From an uncultured Rhodanobacter sp. (GTDB lineage: Bacteria; Pseudomonadota; Gammaproteobacteria; Xanthomonadales; Rhodanobacteraceae), in assembly GCA_903827735.1 (NCBI GenBank), contig CAIKJM010000391.1, positions 1 through 15,150 of the forward strand: 15,150 bases of DNA. Reading direction: 5' to 3'. Positions within the stretch are counted from its first letter, which is position 1. Each line of letters opens with the position of its first letter. Below, in pieces: positions 8,632-15,150 of this stretch. A program made the translations under genes and the position numbers. Below the pieces are notes generated by a model. It was not told where the DNA came from. It was given only the letters and a program-made list of their open reading frames with translations, and searched no databases.

Positions 8632-8770
8632 GCACAAATCCCCCGATCCCTGGCTCATCATGCCAAAACTGGCTCGCGGCGGCGAGCGCCACACTCAACA
8701 CGCCAGCGAAACAGTGCGTCCAGCAGCGCCATGCTGGCGTGGCTAAACAAGATCAGCCAGACTCGCTTTT
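8632..8770. promoter_or_regulatory. Divergent sensor kinase / yceI-like intergenic region with inverted repeat
   Basis: This 139-bp spacer separates the kinase start from the first YceI-like start and must hold promoters for both directions. The kinase's GGGGGA ribosome binding site sits at 8639-8644 (minus strand). A perfect inverted repeat, CGCCA-TGC-TGGCG, lies at 8727-8739, about 30 bases before the yceI-like ATG, where a regulator could sit. No convincing -35/-10 pair was assigned, and no strong Shine-Dalgarno precedes 8771. Confidence 0.4.
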
Positions 8771-9391
8771 ATGCTCCGAGCCCGCCTACTCCGCCTCTTG
8801 CTGTCCTGCGCCGCACTGCTATGGGTTCCGATGGCGGCGCAAGCTGCCAGCGCCCGCTATCACTATGACCCGGTGCATAGCCAGGTGCTTTTCAGCATCG
8901 ATCACAACGGCTACTCGCGACCTTTTGGACGTCTGCATATCGCCAAAGGCTGGCTGCAGTTCGATCCGAAAGACTGGAGCACGGCGGCCACCGAACTGGA
9001 CATCGACCTTGCCGGCGTGGACATGGGCGACGCCGTCTGGAATGCGGCCGTCTGTAAGCCATCTCTGCTCGACTGCGCACACAACCGCTATGCGCACTTT
9101 GTCAGCACCCGCGTGGAGCGCAAGGACGACCAGCACGGCGTGCTGCACGGTCAGCTGACCCTGCACGGCGTGACCCAGCCGATGGATCTCATGTTCACCT
9201 TCAACCGTCTCGCCACCACGATCTACGGCATGCACACCGTAGCCGGTTTTTCCGCCACGGCGTCGCTGCAGCGCGAGTCGTTCGGCATCAATGCCTTTGC
9301 CAATTCGATCGGTCACGACGTGGCGATCTGGATGGAGCTCGAAGCCATTCGTGGCGACGATGAAAAGCCTTCGACCAAGGACACACCATGA
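8771..9391 (+). CDS. YceI family periplasmic protein, divergent member with a cysteine pair
   Basis: Secreted lipocalin-like protein of 206 residues. A signal peptide (1-26, cleavage near AQA/ASA) is followed by a YceI domain. RYHYDPVHSQVLFSIDHNGYSRPFGRL matches the usual first strands, and GQLTLHGVTQPMDLMF is the family's best-conserved strand, shared with the second YceI protein here. YceI proteins bind isoprenoid-type ligands in some members. The middle is unusual: where the family normally has a DFFDVAKYP-like loop, this protein has VCKPSLLDCAHNRYAHF, with C95 and C102 positioned for a possible periplasmic disulfide. Its stop overlaps the cytochrome b561 start by four bases (ATGA), pointing to translational coupling. 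The start at 8771 gives a good signal peptide, although no clear Shine-Dalgarno is present. The ligand cannot be predicted. Confidence 0.85.
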   Translation: MLRARLLRLLLSCAALLWVPMAAQAASARYHYDPVHSQVLFSIDHNGYSRPFGRLHIAKGWLQFDPKDWSTAATELDIDLAGVDMGDAVWNAAVCKPSLLDCAHNRYAHFVSTRVERKDDQHGVLHGQLTLHGVTQPMDLMFTFNRLATTIYGMHTVAGFSATASLQRESFGINAFANSIGHDVAIWMELEAIRGDDEKPSTKDTP

Positions 9392-9939
9392 GTTTGCGCA
9401 ACGACAATCGCCGCTGGGGTACGGTGGCGCGATTCTTCCACTGGATCATGGCGCTGGCGATCATCGGCAACGGCATCTTCGGCCTGCTGATGGATCTGGC
9501 GCACGGTCCGATGCAGAAGATCAACTGGCTGGCGCTGCACAAGTCGATCGGCCTGACCGTGCTGGCCCTGTTTCTGCTGCGCGTACTGTGGCGGCTGATC
9601 GATCGCCGCCCGCATGAGCCCGGCCCGCGCTGGCAGCAGATCGCTGCGCATGCCGTGCACGGCGTGCTCTACGTATTGATCGCAGCCATTCCGCTGAGCG
9701 GCTGGTGGTTCAATTCTGTCGCCGGCAAGCCGCTGCAGTGGTTCAAGCTGTTCAACCTGCCATCGCTGGCGGCCAAGAATGACAGCATCGCCGACACCGT
9801 GTTCGCCGTCCACGAGTACCTGTTCTGGTTTCTCGTCGCCGTGCTCGTCGTACACGTCGGCGCCGCGCTGAAGCACCACGTGTTCGACAAGGACAACGTG
9901 CTGCGCCGGATGATGCCTTTCGGCCGTCCGCGTCCGTAA
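9388..9939 (+). CDS. Cytochrome b561 family membrane protein
   Basis: Four-helix di-haem b membrane protein of 183 residues, of the bacterial CybB/YodB/YceJ type, expected to move electrons between quinol and a periplasmic or other acceptor. Membrane segments lie at about 14-37, 47-70, 86-106 and 139-162. Histidines suitable as haem ligands are H18 (FFHW), H51 (ALHKSIG), H88/H91 (AAHAVHGVLY), H142 (VHEYLFW) and H156 (VVHVGAALKHH), the family pattern. The ATG overlaps the stop of the preceding YceI-like gene (ATGA), and another YceI gene follows after 43 nt. E. coli likewise pairs a b561 homologue (yceJ) with yceI. Physiological electron donor and acceptor are unknown; superoxide oxidation has been shown for E. 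coli CybB but cannot be assumed here. Confidence 0.92.
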   Translation: MSLRNDNRRWGTVARFFHWIMALAIIGNGIFGLLMDLAHGPMQKINWLALHKSIGLTVLALFLLRVLWRLIDRRPHEPGPRWQQIAAHAVHGVLYVLIAAIPLSGWWFNSVAGKPLQWFKLFNLPSLAAKNDSIADTVFAVHEYLFWFLVAVLVVHVGAALKHHVFDKDNVLRRMMPFGRPRP

Positions 9940-9970
9940 TGATTGCGTTACCGACCGAATCATGTTTCCC

Positions 9971-9976
9971 AGGAGA
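9971..9976 (+). promoter_or_regulatory. Ribosome binding site deciding the start of the second YceI gene
   Basis: AGGAGA lies six bases before the ATG at 9983. This favours 9983 over the in-frame ATG at 9962, which would put seven extra residues before the signal peptide and lacks such a site. Confidence 0.75.
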
Positions 9977-9982
9977 GTCTCG

Positions 9983-10537
9983 ATGAAAGCCTTTTATTCC
10001 GCCCTGCTCGTACTCGCTCTGACCGCACCAGCCGTCGCAGCTGCCGCCGATTACACGGTGAAGCCGGCTACCAGCACGCTGGGTTTTGCCGGCACGTTCC
10101 AGGGCGCCGGCTTCAGCGGCACATTCGGCAAGTGGACCGCCGCCATCAGCTACGACGCGGCGCACCTCAACACGTCGAAGTTCGATGTGACCGTCGATCT
10201 GGCTAGCGCGAAAACCGGTGACAAGGATCGCGACACCGCCCTGCCCGGCGCCGATTTTTTCAACGTCGCGAAATTCCCTCAAGCGCACTTCGTCACCACC
10301 GGCTTTCGCCAGTCCGGTGCGCAGGTGCTGGCCGACGGCAACCTCACCCTGCACGGCGTGACCAAGCCGGTGACCCTCAACGTGAGTTTCAAGCCACAGG
10401 GCGCGGGCGCGGTGCTGGATGTCGCCGGCTCGTTGAAGCGTCTGGACTTTGGCGTCGGCGGCGGCGACTACGCCGATACCTCGGTGATTGCGGCGGATGT
10501 AAAGATCACCGCCCATCTGCAGCTCGTCGCCAAGTAA
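9983..10537 (+). CDS. yceI: YceI family periplasmic protein, canonical member
   Basis: Secreted lipocalin-like protein of 184 residues, starting at 9983 behind a strong Shine-Dalgarno. The signal peptide MKAFYSALLVLALTAPAVAA is followed by a mature protein starting near ADYTVKPATSTLGF. Family landmarks are present: the loop and strand ADFFNVAKFPQAHFVTTGFR, then GNLTLHGVTKPVTLNVSF, and the C-terminal LDFGVGGGDYADTSVIAADVKITAHLQL. These features are more typical of YceI than those of the gene at 8771. Family members bind polyisoprenoid or quinone-like ligands in solved structures, which fits the neighbouring cytochrome b561. It is the third gene of the cassette, 43 nt after the cytochrome gene, so it may be co-transcribed yet independently translated. 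The exact ligand is not predictable. Confidence 0.92.
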   Translation: MKAFYSALLVLALTAPAVAAAADYTVKPATSTLGFAGTFQGAGFSGTFGKWTAAISYDAAHLNTSKFDVTVDLASAKTGDKDRDTALPGADFFNVAKFPQAHFVTTGFRQSGAQVLADGNLTLHGVTKPVTLNVSFKPQGAGAVLDVAGSLKRLDFGVGGGDYADTSVIAADVKITAHLQLVAK

Positions 10538-10567
10538 TCCGCGGCGGCGTTGCACCAGGCTGCTTAT

Positions 10568-10804
10568 TTAATCGATGCCAGCGATGAACGCGCGCACCGC
10601 CGTGGCGTCGAAGGGCCAGTCCAGCTCGCGGCCGTCGCGCTCATCGCGCAACACCGGCACGCGCGCGCCGTAGCGCTGCACCAGATCCGGCGAGTCATCC
10701 ACCCAGAGGCTCTCAAAATCCGGCGCGCGCGCCTCGGCCAGCACGGCCAGCGCCTGATCGCACAGGTGGCAATAATCGCGCTGGTAGAGAATCAGATCAG
10801 ACAT
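10568..10804 (-). CDS. Glutaredoxin-like (thioredoxin-fold) small protein
   Basis: A 78-residue cytoplasmic protein, MSDLILYQRDYCHLCDQAL..., with an N-terminal CxxC (C12-H-L-C15) after the first beta strand and the expected cis-proline motif RVPVL, matching short glutaredoxin-family (DUF836-type) proteins. It probably performs thiol-disulfide exchange, but no substrate is evident. The start at 10804 gives the family's normal N-terminus. The frame also contains an ATG at 10849, which would add 15 unrelated residues (MTGVFYASPPAIRSR) and reach into the sdaA upstream region. No strong Shine-Dalgarno precedes either start. It is convergent with the YceI gene (30-nt gap) and divergent from sdaA (68-nt gap). 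Confidence 0.82.
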   Translation of the reverse strand: MSDLILYQRDYCHLCDQALAVLAEARAPDFESLWVDDSPDLVQRYGARVPVLRDERDGRELDWPFDATAVRAFIAGID

Positions 10805-10872
10805 GCGGCTGCGAATGGCTGGAGGCGACGCGTAGAATACGCCGGTCATCTTCTTCGATCAGCAGCAACGCC

Positions 10873-12255
<1,383 letters not shown>

Positions 12256-12489
12256 TGCCCTCTGTCGGCGCACCCGGCCGATGCACTGCCAAAGCCATCG
12301 CAACCGACAAACTGGTTTGCTTGATTCGTTGAAAGCCTATGGGCCGCAGACGGTGCCAAACCGACGTATTTCCCGCGCGAAGCGGCGTGAACGTGCCTCG
12401 GGCTGACAGCCCCCACCCCCTCTGTCATCATCGAATAATGACGCCGTCGGGGATGGCGACCACCCTTTGCACTGTATCCAGGAGACTCC
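12256..12489. promoter_or_regulatory. sdaA-permease intergenic region with two dyad motifs
   Basis: This 234-bp spacer contains no gene I can support. It carries CAAAC-TG-GTTTG at 12308-12319 and a longer-spaced dyad GTCAT-N9-ATGAC at 12424-12442, about 48 bases before the permease start and so in a plausible operator position. The permease Shine-Dalgarno AGGAGA is at 12480-12485. No clear terminator for sdaA was seen. Promoter elements were not assigned. Confidence 0.4.
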
Positions 12490-14094
12490 ATGTCCTCATC
12501 CAGCTCGATTCGCCGCGACGTCGGCCCGTTTGCCCTGATGCTGACCGGTCTGGGTTCGATCATCGGCTCGGGCTGGCTGTTCGGCGCATGGAACGCGGCC
12601 AAGCTGGCCGGGCCCGGCGCGATCTGGGCGTGGGTGCTCGGCGCGGCGATCATCATGACGATCGCGCTGACGTACGCCGAGCTGGGCGCGATGTTCCCGG
12701 AATCCGGCGGCATGGTGCGTTACGGCCATTACTCGCACGGCTCGCTGGTCGGCTTTATCGCGGGCTGGGCCAACTGGATCGCGATCGTCTCGGTGATCCC
12801 GGTCGAGGCAGAAGCCTCGGTGCAATACATGTCGGGCTGGAAGTGGGGTTGGGCCCAGGATCTGTATCACGTAACGGCCGGCAAGGGCGAACTCAGCCAT
12901 ACCGGCCTCGGCATCGCCGCCGTGCTGGTGATCATGTACTTCCTGCTGAACTTCTGGAGCGTGAAGCTGTTTGCGCACTCCAACACCGTGATCACCGTGA
13001 TCAAGCTGATCATTCCGGCAGCCACCGGCGTCGCGCTGATCGCCAGCGGCTTCCATAGCGAAAATCTTTCCGTCGGCATCAACGGCGGCAACCACACCAA
13101 CGATTTCGCGGCAATCCTCACGGCCGTCGCCACCGCCGGCATCGTATTCGCCTTCAACGGGTTTCAGAGTCCGGTCAATCTGGCCGGTGAGGCACGCAAC
13201 CCCGGCAAGAGCATTCCCTTTGCCATCGTCGGCGCCATCCTGATCGCTACCGTCGTTTACGTGCTGCTGCAGGTGGCCTATCTCGGCTCGGTGCCGCAGG
13301 CAATGCTGGCCAAGGCGGGCTGGCACGGCATCAGCTTCAGTTCGCCGTTTGCCGAGCTGGCGATCATCGTCAATCTCAACTGGCTGGCGATTCTGCTGTA
13401 CGCCGACGCCTTCGTCAGCCCAAGCGGCACCGGCATGACTTACACCGCGACTACTGCACGCATGATCTACGGCATGGAGCGCAACGGCACCCTGCCGAAA
13501 ATTCTTGGCCACGTGCATCCGAAATCCGGCGTGCCGCGTCCGGCGATGTGGCTGAACCTGGTGGTGTCGTTCCTATTCCTTTTTTTCTTCCGCGGCTGGG
13601 ACTCGCTGGCGGCCGTGATTTCGGTAGCCACCATCATCTCCTACCTGACCGGCCCGGTTAGCGTGATGACGTTGCGCCGCACTGCGCCCGAGCTGCATCG
13701 TCCGTTTCGCCTGGTCGGCCTGCCGATCATCGCCGGCATCGCCTTCATCATGTCGGCCGAACTGCTGTACTGGGCCAAATGGCCGCTTACCGGCAAGATC
13801 ATCCTGCTGATCGTGGTGGCGTTGCCTATCTATCTTTATTATCAGTACAAGAGCGGCTTCCACGATTTCGGCCGACAGATGAAGGGCGCCTGGTGGCTGG
13901 TGTTTTATCTGATCGCCCTGGCGGGCATCTCGCGCATCGGTAGCGTCAAGTTCGGTGGTCTGGACTACATCCCGTTCGGCTGGGATCTGGCCGTGGTCGG
14001 CGTGATCGGCCTGGTATTTTTTCTGTGGGGCGTGAAGTCCGGCTGGCGCACGCCGTCGGTCGAGGCGGCGCGCGAGGAAGCGCGGGACGACTAA
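12490..14094 (+). CDS. APC superfamily amino-acid permease
   Basis: Inner-membrane amino-acid transporter of 534 residues with about twelve hydrophobic segments. The first helix carries the APC signature GSIIGSGW (22-29). The second and third segments hold YAELGAMFPESGGMVRYG (62-79), both substrate-site landmarks of amino acid-polyamine-organocation carriers. Later segments include GFQSPVNLAGEARNPGKSIP, the typical cytoplasmic loop before helix 7. Length and overall pattern resemble the YveA-like aspartate:proton symporter branch, but substrate cannot be assigned from this. The start at 12490 has AGGAGA four bases upstream. Lying 234 bp after sdaA on the same strand, it could supply serine or another amino acid to that enzyme; this is inference from position only, and it has its own ribosome binding site and probably its own promoter. 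Confidence 0.9.
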   Translation: MSSSSSIRRDVGPFALMLTGLGSIIGSGWLFGAWNAAKLAGPGAIWAWVLGAAIIMTIALTYAELGAMFPESGGMVRYGHYSHGSLVGFIAGWANWIAIVSVIPVEAEASVQYMSGWKWGWAQDLYHVTAGKGELSHTGLGIAAVLVIMYFLLNFWSVKLFAHSNTVITVIKLIIPAATGVALIASGFHSENLSVGINGGNHTNDFAAILTAVATAGIVFAFNGFQSPVNLAGEARNPGKSIPFAIVGAILIATVVYVLLQVAYLGSVPQAMLAKAGWHGISFSSPFAELAIIVNLNWLAILLYADAFVSPSGTGMTYTATTARMIYGMERNGTLPKILGHVHPKSGVPRPAMWLNLVVSFLFLFFFRGWDSLAAVISVATIISYLTGPVSVMTLRRTAPELHRPFRLVGLPIIAGIAFIMSAELLYWAKWPLTGKIILLIVVALPIYLYYQYKSGFHDFGRQMKGAWWLVFYLIALAGISRIGSVKFGGLDYIPFGWDLAVVGVIGLVFFLWGVKSGWRTPSVEAAREEARDD

Positions 14095-14270
14095 GACGAG
14101 CTCCTTCAGCTCCGCAGCGTGAAGCAATCTGACCTGCAAAGCCGGTAAACAAAATCACGGCTGATGCGTTTGTATCTGCTTGATGGGGTAGGTCGGCCGC
14201 TTTCTCGATGACGCGCCGGATATCACGCAAACTCCGGATACCAGACGCAGACTTAGCAAGGGAGATCGGC

Positions 14271-14954
14271 GTGAAACGATTGATGAAAGGAGCGATGGTT
14301 TTGCTCGCGCTCAATGGCGTCGCGTGCGCCTCTGCCGCATTCGCCGATTCGTCTACGGCCACGCCGCCCGTGCCAGTGGATGAAAAGATCAATAACTGCA
14401 ACCGGGGCCTGGAACAAATTCTTCCCGGCGACTACTACGCCTGCGAAGCTCGCTATTACTTCCAGAACGGTCACAACTCGCATGGCGCCTCGGAACTCGA
14501 GGAAGCTGCGTACTGGGCCAACAAGGATGCGCAGTTTGCCCTGGGCCTGATGTATTTCAATGGCGACATGGATGGCATTCCGGCCAATCGGCCGCTGGCC
14601 CTGGCATGGTTTGCCCTGGCAGCCGAAAGAAACGACTTCGATCATCAAAGATCCTACGCTATCGCCCGCGCCAAAAGCAGCGCGCAGGACATTCAGGCCT
14701 CCGAAGTGCTGCTGAAAAAAATGATGCCGAAGTACGGCGACAAAGTCGCCGGCTTGCGTGCGATGCGTCGATTCAATCATGAAATTGCGCCGCTGGAAGA
14801 TGCGGCCAATACGGGCGGCATTGTTTATCTCAGGGGCTATTCACCGTTTCCCGAAGACGCCAACACCGTGGTCAACCAGCTGCATGCCGAAGCGGACAAG
14901 GCCTTCCAGGGCCTGATCGGCACCGTCACGGTCGGACCGCTGCAGGTCAGATAA
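14271..14954 (+). CDS. Secreted Sel1-like repeat protein, function unknown
   Basis: A predicted exported protein of 227 residues if translation begins at the GTG at 14271, which has GGGAGA five bases upstream and gives a signal peptide (KRLMKGAMVLLALNGVACASAAFA, cleavage near A25). An ATG at 14208 in the same frame would add 21 charged residues ahead of the signal and is less likely; an ATG at 14283 is also possible. The mature part has two cysteines, C43 and C58, and a Sel1-like helical hairpin around 75-115 (AQFALGLMYFNGD...PLALAWFALAAE). The remainder is not recognised. Sel1 repeats usually mediate protein contacts. The VAC at 17-19 is a poor lipobox because the -3 residue is glycine, so a soluble periplasmic protein is favoured. 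It lies 176 nt after the permease and seems independently transcribed. Confidence 0.75.
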   Translation: MKRLMKGAMVLLALNGVACASAAFADSSTATPPVPVDEKINNCNRGLEQILPGDYYACEARYYFQNGHNSHGASELEEAAYWANKDAQFALGLMYFNGDMDGIPANRPLALAWFALAAERNDFDHQRSYAIARAKSSAQDIQASEVLLKKMMPKYGDKVAGLRAMRRFNHEIAPLEDAANTGGIVYLRGYSPFPEDANTVVNQLHAEADKAFQGLIGTVTVGPLQVR

Positions 14955-14964
14955 TCCGCGGTGC

Positions 14965-14989
14965 GTAGGTTGGTGGTTAGGTAGGTTGG
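14965..14989 (+). repeat. Short direct repeat GTAGGTTGG, period 16
   Basis: GTAGGTTGG occurs at 14965-14973 and again at 14981-14989, separated by TGGTTAG. The second copy runs into the left copy of the 30-bp hairpin repeat. It may be a partial duplication of that element's left edge. Confidence 0.6.
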
Positions 14990-15013
14990 CGGTGAGCGAC
15001 GCGAACCCCAGCC
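14984..15013 (+). repeat. REP-like hairpin repeat, left copy
   Basis: This 30-bp unit has the core GGTTGGCGGTGAGCG followed by GCGAACCCCA. It matches the unit at 15121-15150 except at a two-base AC/CA swap and the last few bases. The ends can fold GTTGG(c)GGT with ACCCCAGC, one T-G wobble included. It lies after the Sel1-like gene, outside any coding region, as short palindromic repeats of the REP type usually do. Confidence 0.65.
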
Positions 15014-15070
15014 CATCGGAAAGGCAGCATCTGAATTACAAACCGCCAATGCGACTTGCCCCCTCCGGTC

Positions 15071-15087
15071 CATTTGCTCTGCAAATG
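15071..15087. repeat. Perfect inverted repeat CATTTGC-TCT-GCAAATG
   Basis: Seven-base arms at 15071-15077 and 15081-15087 around a three-base loop, located between the two REP-like units. There is no T-run after either arm, so it does not look like an intrinsic terminator. It may belong to the same composite repeat element. Confidence 0.6.
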
Positions 15088-15120
15088 TTCGGTTCGGCAT
15101 TTTGCCTCCACAGCTTCGTT

Positions 15121-15150
15121 GGTTGGCGGTGAGCGCAGCGAACCCCAACG
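15121..15150 (+). repeat. REP-like hairpin repeat, right copy (at window edge)
   Basis: This is the second 30-bp unit, 137 bp after the first in the same orientation. GTTGG(c)GGT pairs perfectly with ACCCCAAC around an 11-base loop, with one bulged C. It reaches the last base, so the element or array may continue beyond the window. Confidence 0.65.

Noticed and set aside
9313..9963. 216-residue open frame on the minus strand
   Set aside because: It lies antisense over the cytochrome b561 gene and has no family-like sequence. Long antisense frames are expected in GC-rich genes.
12339..13058. 239-residue plus-strand frame overlapping the permease start
   Set aside because: It is a frame-shifted reading of the permease, arginine-rich and without its own ribosome binding site.
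12496..13518. 340-residue antisense frame over the permease
   Set aside because: Rich in D/R/H/G with no hydrophobic core or recognisable motif; the forward frame is a clear APC permease.
14104..14124. CTTCA...TGAAG dyad after the permease as a terminator
   Set aside because: The arms are only five bases and no T-run follows.
14837..15148. 103-residue minus-strand frame at the right edge
   Set aside because: It runs through the REP-like repeats and antisense to the Sel1-like gene, and shows no protein-like features.

Overview
The window looks like chromosomal core DNA from a high-GC gammaproteobacterium, most probably of the Xanthomonadales/Rhodanobacteraceae type (Dyella, Rhodanobacter, Frateuria or relatives). 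This is inferred from the lptG-lptF / pepA-holC arrangement, the strong G/C third-position bias, the large propeller-type hybrid sensor kinase, the YceI-cytochrome b561-YceI cassette and the single-chain iron-sulfur L-serine dehydratase. No phage genes, transposase, tRNA, rRNA or CRISPR array were seen. No gene-free stretch exceeds 300 bases; the longest are 12256-12489 and 14955-15150.

Layout. Positions 1-2889 read leftwards: the N-terminal part of a low-specificity threonine aldolase (cut by the window edge), then lptG and lptF, the two membrane subunits of the LPS-export ABC transporter. Reading rightwards from a 98-bp divergent spacer are pepA (leucyl aminopeptidase) and holC (DNA polymerase III chi). 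Facing holC tail to tail is a 3.7-kb hybrid sensor histidine kinase with signal peptide, about 14 propeller repeats, Y_Y_Y domain, one membrane segment, kinase core and receiver. Across a 139-bp divergent spacer lies a three-gene rightward cassette: YceI-like protein, cytochrome b561 (start overlapping the previous stop) and a second YceI protein. A small glutaredoxin-like gene on the minus strand is divergent from a single-chain L-serine ammonia-lyase. An APC-type amino-acid permease and a secreted Sel1-like protein follow, each with its own ribosome binding site. The right edge carries two copies of a 30-bp hairpin-forming repeat, 137 bp apart, plus another perfect inverted repeat between them.

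How the genes may work together. lptF/lptG serve the cell envelope. pepA-holC is the usual housekeeping pair, but valS, which follows in many relatives, is not there. The most interesting unit is the sensor kinase back to back with the YceI/b561/YceI cassette: a periplasm-facing sensor beside periplasmic lipocalin-like and membrane haem proteins suggests, without proving, an envelope or redox response module. Serine deaminase and the neighbouring permease may share an amino-acid catabolic role, but the 234-bp gap and the permease's own ribosome binding site argue against simple co-transcription.
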